Positions 35,802-47,250 of a stretch of 64,000 bases of DNA are shown one piece after another. Within the stretch, counting starts at the first letter, position 1. Every line of letters begins with the position of its first letter. The stretch spans positions 13,974,892-14,038,891 of the forward strand of contig OX421964.1 of NCBI GenBank assembly GCA_949128115.1, in the 5' to 3' direction. The notes beneath the pieces were generated by a model that had not been told where the DNA came from, ran no database searches, and worked only from the letters and a program-made list of their open reading frames with translations. The stretch is from Anaspis maculata (Eukaryota > Arthropoda > Insecta > Coleoptera > Scraptiidae). The position numbers and the translations under genes are program-made.

Positions 35802-36938
35802 CAGGGTGTCCCACGAAGTAACCGACATGGTTCAAGGGCAGATGTACTTTCTCGAGGCAAATCAGAATCTACCTTCGAAATTTTCTTGACATCCCCCGTT
35901 TCCGATATACAGGGTGATTTATGTGTTCAACCGAAAAGTTTGATTGGCCATATCTCAGGAATACATCAATAGAATCTGTTGAAATTTTGCAGGTATATTC
36001 TAGAACCAAAAGCCTTTGTAGCGCCTTATTCACTTATAAAATTGATACAGGACCGTACCCAAAATTTTGTTTTTCGAGTTTCTGTTGAAAAAGTCATCCT
36101 GTATAGATTGTTTTTTAAAATCTGATGTCATATTCGGAAACTACATAAAAAATGCTACAAAATGCGATTCCTAAATTGTTTGGCACTAATTTAGCTGATC
36201 CGAAAAAAAATTATTACCAGAAATTTTTCAGGAATATTTTTGAAAATTTGATTCAAATCACTCAAACGCTATTCCAGGTGGTCAAACAAAGTCACAATTT
36301 CAATTTTGATGTTCTACCAAACCAAGGATAATTTCAGGAGATTTTCTGGAAACATGAATTTTGGTAGGAATCTGAGGTACCAAATTCATGTTCCAAGAAA
36401 ATTCTCCTGAAATTATTTTTGGTTGGTTAGAGCACCACAATTGAAATAGTGACTTTGTTTGACCATCTGTAATAGCGTTTCACTGATTTAAATTCAAATT
36501 TTAAAAAATATTCCTGAAAAATTTTTGGTATTAATTTTCGGATCAGCTAAATTAGTGCCAAACAATTTAGGAATCGCATTTTGTAGCATTTCTTATGTAG
36601 TTTCCGAATATGACTTTAGATTTTGAAAAAAATCTATACAGGATGACTTTTTCAACAGAAACTCGAAAAACAAAATTTTGAGTACGGTCCTGTATTAATT
36701 TCATAAGTGAATAGGGCGCTACAAAGGCACTTAGTTCTAGAATATACCTGCAAAATTTCAATAGATTCTATTGATGCATCCCTGAGATATGGCCAATCAA
36801 ACTTTTTGGTTGGACACATAAATCACCCTGTATATCAAAAACGGGGGACGTCATGAAAATTTCGAAGGCAGATTCTGTTTTGCATCGAGAAAGTACATCT
36901 ACCCTTGAACTATGTCGGTTACTTCGTGGGACACCCTG
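35802..36938. mobile_element. 1.1 kb foldback with nested inner copies, TA target duplication
   Basis: The termini are CAGGGTGTCCCACGAAGTAA and its reverse complement, flanked by TA (35800-35801 and 36939-36940). Almost the entire element is a palindrome around ~36370. A second matched pair of ends, TACAGGGTGATTTATG and its complement, lies inside at about 35911 and 36836. A third pair resembling CATCCTGTATAG lies at about 36091 and 36645. No transposase is encoded; the minus-strand frame at 36567-36761 lies within one arm. Confidence 0.85.
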
Positions 36939-37059
36939 TATATTTCCCTATACCCAGCTCTTGCTAGAGGGCGGTCAGGTCAAGTTAGGTCATCAGGTCA
37001 GGTCAGGTACAGGGGGAGGTCACAGCTCTTCTCTCGTGACAGTCTAATAACCGAATAAA

Positions 37060-37430
37060 GCGACAAATGTCGTCGAAAACAGCTTTTTGATTGAATGAAT
37101 CCGACGTGTGGGTAATAACGTACAAAATAACAACCATCAGTTGTTCTTGGCTTAGCTTGAAGAGCGAGGGATCCAACTCAACAAAGGTCGTAAACACATG
37201 AGTTGATTCAGCCCGCGTAGTGTTGGATTCTTCGGTGCTTCGCACCTCGGGCTCCAAGTGATAGAGCAGTACAGTTTTATTGTTTCATTTTACAAAATTA
37301 TACTCATCAGTTCTTCCTGGCTCGGCCCGAGAAGCGAGGTGCGTGGCACCAAGGTTTGGCCAGTTTGACCCACGGTGTGGCTCATGCCTCGGTGCTGTGC
37401 ACCTCGGGCTGCCCAGCGCGGTTCGTACTC
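37060..37430. repeat. Two diverged ~175 bp units with a CGGTGC...GCACC hairpin
   Basis: Positions ~37110-37255 and ~37285-37420 align: 'acaaaat', 'catcagtt', 'cttggct', 'aagcgag', 'tcggtgc', 'gcacctcgggct'. Each ends in a short hairpin of the form CGGTGC, TTC or TGT, GCACC(TCGGGCT). A third hairpin occurrence lies at 34889. The mobile family is not identified. Confidence 0.55.
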
Positions 37431-37441
37431 ATTTTAGCATT

Positions 37442-37916
37442 GTCGGGATTTGCATAACGACGCACCAGGTATGCCTCAGTTCAACCGACTCGACGGCGCA
37501 CCCGGTAAGTTCATCATGGATGCACACAGTAGCACCTTTCTAGCTCTGCCTGGCTCCTTCTGGCGCAAATGAACCAATTCGAGTCTGTACTCAGCCCTGC
37601 ACATCACCACTTGGCTGAATCAAAAGAGGCCCTGGCCTGTCGATCAAAGCCTTATTATCGACCATCAGGCGTGAGCAATTTCTGTGGTTATTTTCCATTA
37701 GGGTCGATGCACGGTGCGGTTCATGGAAGTGCACATGTGTTTCTGCAATTCTGCAGTTTCAGTGAAAATTTTCGGTTCAACAGTTCATTTGCGCTGGAAA
37801 GAGCTGGGCGGAGCTAGAATAGTGCATCCATGTGCATCTATGTTGAACTTATCAGATGCGCCGTCGAGTCGGTTGAACCGAGACATACCGGGTGCGCCGT
37901 TATGCAAATCCCGATA
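37442..37916. mobile_element. ~475 bp element with ~85 bp terminal inverted repeats
   Basis: The left end (GTCGGGATTTGCATAACG, then TTCAACCGACTCGACGGCG) is mirrored at the right end (CGCCGTCGAGTCGGTTGAA, then CGTTATGCAAATCCCGAT) with several mismatches. No clear target duplication and no ORF with a familiar domain are present. Confidence 0.65.
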
Positions 37917-38340
37917 ATATTGTTACAGCTCCATCGTCACATGAGATGGGTCGACCAAGCGCTATACAGAGAGTCTCAAAAGTGTCGCATTCCGAGTCCA
38001 CTAGAATACGGGGGATCAAAGGGTGAACTTCGCCCCCCTCATTTTATTACTTGGAGTGATTTTGATGTACCGTTTGTGGCAGACTAAACAGTCTACGACG
38101 AACAATTCCCCAAAAAATGCTCCGAATTACGAAAATAGAGGAAAGCGAAGCCCTACCTTTTGATCCCCCATATCGTGAAAAAAGCGTCTATATTTTTCAA
38201 TATTTTTTCGTGTCTTTGAGTGGATTCCATATATAGCTCTGGACTCTGAATACTGAACCACAAGCGTAAGTTAATTTGAAAAAAAGCTAGACGACCGACA
38301 ATCAATCTTCATTCGAACGGATAAACGCGGCCTATAACCC
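37917..38340. other. Unannotated spacer
   Basis: Nothing recognised. The frame at 37830-38087 begins inside the inverted-repeat element and has no known motif. Confidence 0.4.
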
Positions 38341-39612
38341 AAGAGCAAGAAGGCTCAAGGCGTGACATGGTGGAGGCGCCGGGTAGGACACACGAAATCA
38401 TCTCTGTTATACCTGGACTCAACTCGGATTCAATTCAGCGAAGGTCGTGATCAGCTAAGCAGAAGTAACTATACAACCCCTATAACCCATGACCTAAGGC
38501 TAGTAAGGTCTTGAGGCGTGACATGGTGGAGGCGCCGGGTGAGACACACGAGATCATCTCTGGGGTCGAGTACACTTAACGGCTACATTTCAAACACTTT
38601 TTACAATCACGAAACAAACTCTGTTGCCTTCTACTCACGATGATTAGTCCCCACCAAGGGGGAAATTACGATCACGCTCATAGTTTCTTTGCAGTTGAAT
38701 TGTGTACGTCGTACTACTCTTCTTTGCGGTGCCCATCTCAGGTCCACGTGCAACATTGCTTTGTTGGTAAGTCATGAGTCACTGTGACATGCTCTAATTT
38801 TCCACTGAAGTGATGCAGGCAACCAACAATACAACAACATCCAGAAACAAACTGTTGTCTTTGAACGCGTTGTCCCTTCTTCATTTATTTCGCGAACATT
38901 TCTGAATAATCCGCAAATTTTATTTTAGATTATCATTCCACACGCCATTCTGAGTTGCCTGTTTTTTCGGTTCGATTTGCGTGTGGCCGTTATCTGTAAT
39001 GGACCCCATCTGTTATACCAGGGCTCAACTCGGTTCAAATTCAGCAAGGGTCGTGATTAGCTAAGCAGGAGTAACTACACAATCCCAATAACCGACGACC
39101 TGAAGGCAATAAAGCCTTTGGCGTGACATGGTGGAGGCGCCGGGTAAGAGCCACCAGATCATCTCTGTTATACCTGAACTTAGCTAGGATGCGATTCGGA
39201 AAAGGGTCGTGATCAGCTAAGCAGAAGTAGCTACACAACCCCAATAACCTACGTTTTAAGGGCAATAAGGCCTTGGACATGACATGGTGGAGACACCGGT
39301 TAAAACCTACGAGATCATCTCCATTATACCTGCACTCAGCTCGGATTCGATTCCGTAAAAGTCGTGACCAGGCAAGCAGAAGCAACTACACAACCCCAAT
39401 AATTCACCACCAACGAGCAATAAGGCCTTTGGCGTGACATGGTGGAGGCGCCGGATAAGACACATGAGGTCACCTGTTATACCTGGACTTGACTCGGAAT
39501 CAGCAAAAGTCGTGATCAGCTAAGCAGAAGTAACTACACAACGCCAATAAACCACGACAGAAAGACCTTTGGCGTGACATGGTGGAGGCGCCGGGTAAGA
39601 CCCACGAGATCA
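38340..39612. repeat. ~157 bp tandem array, interrupted
   Basis: The core GGCGTGACATGGTGGAGGCG or a close variant recurs at about 38359, 38515, 39119, 39276, 39434 and 39569. It is followed by 'ccgggtaagacacacgagatcatctctgttatacctggactc' and 'cgtgatcagctaagcagaagtaactacacaa'. Spacing is 156-158 bp except for the last unit. The array is split by about 435 bp of unrelated DNA (38575-39008). Confidence 0.85.
38575..39008. mobile_element. Possible insertion splitting the 157 bp array
   Basis: Foreign sequence begins GGGGTC and ends GACCCC, a 6 bp inverted end. ATCT-containing text lies on both sides, and joining the flanks nearly restores the array phrase 'gatcatctctgttatacc'. No ORF. The class is unknown and the boundaries are approximate. 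Confidence 0.45.
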
Positions 39613-42560
39613 TGGTGGAGACTTATGTGACATCAAAAACCGGAGACTTCAATGGCCGATAAAGAACGCACCTCGCACCCAATCACCAGTGCTAGATACA
39701 CAAAAAATATCACGAATGCCTGTAGCAGACATGTTTTCGGACTCCTGTTTCGAAGCAAAAAATTACCTTCAAAGCTGTTGCCTCTTCGTATATATGATTG
39801 GTACGATACAGGCAGAGTTAATTAAAAGCATGTTCCCTGGATTTAGATATGAAATTGGGTTTGATGTGCGGTTAAAGCGCGCCCCGGTGATTACACAGGA
39901 TCCTGCATGACGGAGCTTCAATATTTATTCGACCGAGCTTTTAATTTATCAAGTCCCCGAGAGCGCATCGCATGTGCCAAGTAATTTTCTGGAAGGTGAA
40001 TAAATAAGTAATTACTCGATTTGCATGGCTTTGGCTCTTTCTGATACGTTATTTCGATGGTTTTTTCAGCACGTATTGTGCAATGGATCAAAACAAAGCA
40101 ATTTTCGAGTGCAATGAATTAAATTAAAGCAATTTTCGAGCAGTACTGAAAAAACATGATTCTTTATCAGTCCACCTGACCTTTTTTTTTTTTTCAAAAT
40201 ATGTAAATATTTTCCAATTCCATAAGCGCTTTGGAAAAGCTAATCTTGTAGGAACATTGATATGGCAGCATTAACATGAACTAATCGCATTGCGGCATTA
40301 ACATAAACTGTTCACATTACGGTGGAAAATCCATCAAACGTGAAACCATTGGAATTCGCACCAACTCTGCTTATAATTATTACGTAAAGTTGTACCCGGG
40401 TTTTCCGGGTTTATTGTCACTTGAGACTTCATCATAATCAAATCCTACCTATCCAAAATAATTGAATCATACCCACTCTATTTCCACTATGATATGTACC
40501 AACGGCCAAAGTTTTACCGAGTTGGGAATTTCAATTTGTAAAGGGCTAGAACAGCGTCCTTCCTAAATATCCAGGGGTTGTTTTTGGGAAGTGCAAACCG
40601 TATCTACGCCTACTCAGGTACAGCGGTGTTCAAACTCGCAGATTTAGCAAAACATTGAATGTAAATATAACCGCAGGTCGTGGCTACATGCACGATTTAA
40701 TGGGGCACCACGTCAATTTACCTAATTGGGATTCAACAACCGCACCTTTGGACTTGTTCTTCGTCGTAAGCTCGAGCTCCAACAACCTATTTATTGGCGG
40801 AAAAAGCGGTCTTTTACGACCGAACAAAGTTCTGAATTGGCTCAAAAATCTAAAAATAGGATTCGATCGGTTTCTTTATCCCCTTCGATACAAGTAACAT
40901 TGCAACTACTACGTCATTTAACACTGTACTTTTCAAATGAAGTCGAGTTTTTAAAAACTTGAGGCATCCCAATCCGGCTTGGGAATAAGCTAAATCGACC
41001 TTGCGCAAGGCGAAGGCGATTTTTGATGTTTATAACGACGAGAGCTCAGCTGACCTCGAAAACCGTTAGGTTCAAACGTGAACGATACGTATAAAAGTTT
41101 CTAATTTTCCCTTTCGGCTATCGGTATTTTTGAGGAATTTGAATATTTCTGGGAACTGCAGAAATATTATAAAACAAACAAGAAAACGGTGTCCTGGAGT
41201 TTACGCTTCAGTCTTACGGCGAGACAGTCTAAACATCTCTCATGTTGAAGGTTCAATGATACCACGCGTGAAAATTAGAACACTAAACCGATCCTTGACA
41301 TTAAAAAGCCATACTGTCGAGAAAGGAAAATTCCAATAATTGCATTAGTTGATAAATCTCGTAGACTATATAAACCGAGTGTTTTTATTCAAGAGTTCAC
41401 GAGAATGACTGCATGTTCTAGTATTTATAGAACATGTAAAGAATTAATTTTATTATTATTACCATTACTTACAGCAACTCGCACTTTCAACATAACCTGG
41501 CTTATTTTTACCTATACATTTACGTCTATTTCTATATCGGTTCTAGACATCTCTGCTTCCAAATTATACCTATGCGCCTATAATTACAACTTCCCAAGGA
41601 ATTTGCTGCATGCTCGACTTTTTCGTTTCATGGGAGCGTCATTAAATCGCATCCTAAAGTTTAGATAATTTTAAAAAGTGATTGGAAAAAACTGTATACG
41701 TCAATTGGTACTTATACAATACCAGCAGGCTGCTAATGTATGTAGATAGAGAGGCTGGTTTTCATATATCCTCAAACCTTGACCACTCGTTGTGGGCTTT
41801 TTGACGTCATTCAAAGAACTGATTTTTTCAAATCGGATTTCAAAATGCAGGAACTCAACAAAAATAAATTTTGATTCCTCACTTACGCCATGAAGAGGCA
41901 CTTTCCTGCTTCATTATAAAACGAAAATCACTGGTATACCTACAGAATATTTTGAACAACTTTTTTCTTGAGGCCATGTTTTCTTTGTGGCGTAACTAAA
42001 TTATATCGTATCTCTACTACATTTTTCAGCAATCCGAAGCAGCAAGCAATTTATTATAAAATACGGGTTTATACAATTTTTTTTGTAAGCACAGAAAATT
42101 GGATAGAGCTGCAATTTTCATATACGTAAGCTTTACAAGAGCTCCAGCTGTTATAAATCAAGGACGAATATGAGCCCGGGTAAGTGCGCAGCCATGTCCT
42201 CGAAACTCATTTTACCGACAAAGACAAACACACGTGGGGGAAAACGCCGGAGGAGTCCTGGATGCTCTCTCCGGCCCTCATCATCATCGGGGGGCATGCC
42301 GGCTGACGGGAGAGCGCGATATTCTCCCTGTATCGGAGCGGAGGAATCTCTCCCGGGGAAAAAGGATTTATGCGGTGATTAGTCGGGAGGATTAATGAGC
42401 GTTCATGTCAACGAAAACACCTCCAATGGCAATAACAAGAAGAGAAATGGTCCCGGCGAAGGAAAACGGCTTGAGAGCGTGTGGGTTGCGAAACGAGATG
42501 AGAAAATGAAGATTGACCGCAGCTTTTAAGAATCAATAATAATTAATTTGGTCCGTGTCC
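39613..42560. other. Unannotated sequence
   Basis: Frames at 39689-39910, 40655-40962, 41130-41339, 41405-41668 and 42170-42382 show no motif I can name. The 42170-42382 stretch is clearly GC-richer than its surroundings and contains CCCGGGTAAGTGC at about 42175, a good splice-donor match. A host exon is possible but unproven. Confidence 0.35.
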
Positions 42561-45500
42561 TTGCACAGGACGAGCTCAAATATTGCTATGACGTGAGCAG
42601 CTTCGCCAGGCAACACCAAGTGAAGGACTTGTGTCAGCTCCTGAAAACGGATTTGGATGTTCTAAGCACTGTTTATGAAAAATTGCGTGAGATTTCCTGA
42701 GAAGTCGTGAAATACTACTGGTAAGCCGTGAGAAATGTCTAGTTATGCTATGAAACGTGATTCGCCAGCACACGCACCAGCTGAAGAACTTGCGTTAGCT
42801 CTTGAAGAAATTTGAATATCATGGGCATTGTTGGTGAAAAATTCCGTGAATTTCCTAAGAGAGAAAATCGTGAAATACTACTGACAAACCAGTGAGAAAT
42901 CTCTTGTTATGCTATAAAACGTAAGCAGCTTCGCCATGCCAGACGAACACCAGCTGAAAAACTTGCGTCAGCTCTTGAAAACAGACTTGAGAAATATAGG
43001 CACTGTATATGAAAAATTGCGTGAGATTTCTTGAGAAATTCTGGAAATACTGCTGACAAACCCGTGAGAAATATCTTGCTATGCTATGAGCCGTAAGCAG
43101 CTGCACTAGGCCAGACAAACACCAGCTGAAAAGCTTGTATCAGCTCTTGAAAATGAATTTGGATATTACAGGCACTGTTTATGATAAATCGCGTGAGATT
43201 TCCTGAGAACGTCGTGAAATGATTTCTAGCAAACGTGTGAGAAATCTTAATTATTACGATAGCTTTGGCAAGACAGAGAAAACATCTGTTAAAGACGCTT
43301 TTCCTAATTTTTCTTATGGAAATTTTCCGAGAATCTAGTAAAGTTTTGGACAGGCACTCTTATGAGAAACCGCGAGAGATCTTACGAGAACATCGTGAAA
43401 TATCACTAATGAATCTGTAAAGAATCTCAACCATTACGACGGCTTTGACAGGTCAGGAGAAAATATCGTCCAACATGTTTTTTGAATTTCTAAAACTGAT
43501 TTGGACAGGCGAAGCGAACCCATGGGAAACGGCGTGAGATTTCTTGGCAACATGAACGTCGTGAAATATAGTGAACCAGTGAGAAATATCAATCATTAGA
43601 TAGCTTTGACGGGCCAAAGAAAACACTCGTTGAAGATGCTTTTGGAAATCCTGGAACAGTTTTGAATAGTTAGGTACTCTTACGAAAAACCGCGTGAAAC
43701 TTTCTGGGAATGTCGTGAGAGCTAGTGAGAAATCTTAACAATCATTTCTGACACGACAATTTTGACAGGTTGAAGAAAAAACTTGCTGGAAGGCTTTTTC
43801 AAATTTTGAAACTGTTTTCGATGGGCTTTTGTATGATAAATTGCTTGAGATTTCCTGGAAACGTCGTGAAATATCACTGGTAAGTCCGTGAGAAACCTCA
43901 ATGATCATTTCTCACTACAAATTTGGCAGATCAGGGGAAACACACGTTTGGAGGATTTTGAAAATCCTGGAAGGGTTTTGGATAGTTAGGTACTCTTACA
44001 AGAAACCGCGTGGAACTTTCTGGAAATGTCGTGAGAGCTAGTGAGAAATCTTAACAATCATTTCTGACACGACAATTTTGACAGGTTGAAGAAAAAACTT
44101 GCTAGAAGGCTTTTGCAAATTTTGAAACTGTTTTCGATGAGCTTGATAAATCGCTTGAGATTCCCTGGAAACGTCGTGAAATATCACTAGTAAGTCCGTG
44201 AGAAACCTCAATGATTATTTCTCACTACAAATTTGGCAGATCAGGGAAAACACACGTTTGGAGGATTTTAAAAATCTTGAAAACTGTTTTGGGTGGCTTG
44301 GTACTCTTATGAGAAACCGCGTGACACTTCCTGGAAATGTCGTGAGAACCAGTGAGAAATCTCAACAGTCATTTGTAGCACGACATATCTCACAGGTTGA
44401 AGAAAACACTCGCTGAAAAGCTTTTGCAAATCTGGGAACTGTTTCTGGGGTTTCGTATGAGAAATTGCTTGAGATTTTCCGGGAACCTCCCAAAATATTA
44501 CTATTAAACGCGTGACCTCAACAATCATTTTTACCACAGATTTGGCAGATCAAAGGAAACACTCGTTTAGAGGATTTAAATAATCTTGAAAACGGTTTGG
44601 GACAGCTTGATACTCTTATAAGAAACCGCGTGAATGTCGTGAGTACCAGTGAGAAATCTCAACAACCATTTCTAATAAGACAGACCTGACAAGGCAAAGA
44701 AAACTTTCGCTGAGAGGCTTTCACAAATCTTGACAATGGTTTTGGATTGCCTTTCGAATGAGAAATAGCTCGAGATTTCTCGGAAATTTAGTGAAATATC
44801 ACTAGTAAGCCCGTGAGAAATCTCAGTCATCATTTCTCACGGCAGCTGGGCAGGTTCAAAAAACCACTCGTTTGGGGAATTTTAAAAATATTGAATGCGG
44901 TTTTGGTTAGCTCTGTTCTCTAATAAGAAACCGTGTGAGACTTCCTGGGAATGTCGTGAGAATTAGTGAGAAACCTAAACAACACTCATTTCTAACACGA
45001 CAGATCTGGAGGGTCACAGAAAACATTCGCTGAAAGGCTTTTGCAAATGTTGAGAAGGGTGCTGGAAAGCCTTTCGAATGAGAAATCGTTTGAGACTTCC
45101 CGGAAACGTCGTGAAATATTACTTTTAAGCCCGTGAGAAACCTCAACAATCATTTTTCACGACAGAGTTAGCAGGACAGAGGAAACACTCGTTAGAAGGA
45201 TGTGAAAAACTTGGAAAACGGTTCGGAAAGGCACTTTTACGAGAGAAATCGTGTGCGAGCCATTTTCTGAGAATGTCGTGAAATGTTCCTAGTAAAAGAC
45301 AATAATCATTTCTCACGACAGCTCCGACAGGCTAGAAGAAAATATAGACTTTAAAACGCTTTTCTCGCCTAGTCAACTATCGAAAAATTGCAATAATCAT
45401 TATCTCACGACAGCTTCGAGAAGCTAGAGAAAATACTAATCGAAGTGACTTTCAAGACTTTTGAGAATTGTCCTCGGAATTGTCATATAGAGGCATTTTT

Positions 45501-47250
45501 GGGAAAAAATCACGTGAGAGTCATATGTCGGGTCGTCGTGAACTATCAGTAGATAATATTTCTAAAAAAAAACATTTCTCCCGGCAGCGTTAACAGCTTG
45601 AACGTGAAATATTTTTAGTAAATAGCTATAATTTCTCACGACAACTTGGACAGGCCAGCATGCATTATAAAGGCTTCAAAAAATGCTTTTCTCACGTAGT
45701 AAACCGATAAGGAATCGTAATAAATATTTCTTACGACAGCTTCAAGAAGCCAAAGAAAATATTCCAGAGCGGTTTTCAAGAATCTTGAAAATGGTCCTAT
45801 AGAGGCACGTTCTATGAGAAATCGTGTGAGGAATATATCTTGGAGACATCGTGAAATATTCATAGTGAGAAATATTAAAAAATGCATTTCTCACGGCGGC
45901 GTTCAGAGCTTCATTCTTGAAATTGGTTCTATAGAGGCATTCTTGATGAGAAATCGCGTGAGAAATATAGATCAGGGACGTCGTGAAATATTTTCAGTGA
46001 GAAGTATAAAAAAACCCATTTCTCACTGCAGCCTGGACAGACCAGAGAAAGCATTTATTGAAAAAACTTTAAAAAAATGCTTTCTCACCTAGCCAATCCA
46101 CCAGAAATTGTGATAAATATTTCTCGCGACAGCATCGAGAAGCTGTAAAAAATCCTAATCAGAGCAGTTTTTAATGATCTTGAAAATGGTCTTATGGAGG
46201 CATTTTCGATGAGAAACCGCGTGAGAAATATATCTCGGGAACGTCGTGAAATATTTTTAGCAAATAGCGATGATAGCTTCTCACGGCAGCTTGGACAGGC
46301 CAGAGAAATCACTCACTAAAGAGGCTTCAAAAAATGATTTTCTCACGTTGCAAACCAACCAGAAATGCTAAGAAATATTTCTCGCGACAGTTTCTGGAAG
46401 CTGTAGAAAACTCATCGGAGTGGTTTTCAAGAATCTTCAAGTTGGTCCTGGAGGGACACGTTTCATGAGAAATTGCGTGAGAAATATTGAGAATGGCCAT
46501 TTTATTCGGTGAAGAATATATAAATAGATATTTCTCACGGCAGCTTGGACGGATCAAAGCACTCATTATAAAGGCATCAAAAAATGCTTTTCTCGCCTAG
46601 TAAAAACCAGCCAGAAACTTTATATTTCTCGCGAGAGCTTCGAGAAGCTCTAGAAAATCTAATCGGGTGACTTTCAAGAATTTTGGAAATAATCCTGTAA
46701 ATGCACTACTGATGAGAAATCGCGTGAGAAATACATCTCGGGGACGTCGCGAAATATTCGTACAGCGAACCGGCGAGAAATATCTGAAAAATCATTTCTC
46801 ACAGCAGCGGGTGACAACTTGACGTCGTGAAATATGTTTGGTAAATAGCAATAATAATTTCTCACGGCAGCTAGGACAGGCCAAAAAATACTAGAGGCCT
46901 TAAAATATTTTCTCACTGCCGACGCAAAAGTCCAAATATCATTTTTCGCGACAGCTTTGGTAAACTAGGGAAATACTAGGTGAAGTGACAAGAATCTTAA
47001 AAATGGTCCCGTAGAGATACTTTCTATGAGAAATCACGTAAGAAATATTCCGCGGGAGCTTCATTGCTTGCGACAGCTTTAGAAGCCAGAGAAAATACTA
47101 GGTGGAGTCAGAAAAATCTTGAAAATAATCCTGTAGATGCGCTTTTCGTAAGAAATCAAGTGAGAATTATTTCACGGGAGCGTCGCAAGATATTTTTGAT
47201 ATTAAACCGGTGAGGAATATCTAAATAAGCATTTTCCACGACAGCCGTTA
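42560..47250. repeat. ~160-170 bp tandem array with a GTGAGAAA/TTTCTCAC hairpin in each unit
   Basis: About 4.7 kb holds roughly 28 diverged units: '(c/a)gtgagaaat(c/a)tcaacaatcatttctcacgacagc', 'gacaggccagagaaaacactcg', 'cttttgcaaatcttgaaa', 'cactcttatgagaaaccgcgtgagatttcctgggaacgtcgtgaaatatcactagtaa'. Landmarks near 42727, 42890, 43061, 43226, 43575, 43720 and 43886 give ~145-170 bp steps. In many units GTGAGAAA is followed within 10-20 bases by its complement TTTCTCAC. From about 43.7 kb two unit types alternate (~311 bp dimer: 43887 and 44198 carry the same text). Towards 46-47 kb the units degrade. The many small frames are repeat translations. Confidence 0.9.

Noticed and set aside
40726..40962. 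Segment RKKRSFTTEQSSELAQ, faintly like the start of a homeodomain
   Set aside because: No helix-3 recognition motif (WFxNxR) follows and the rest does not fit; likely chance.
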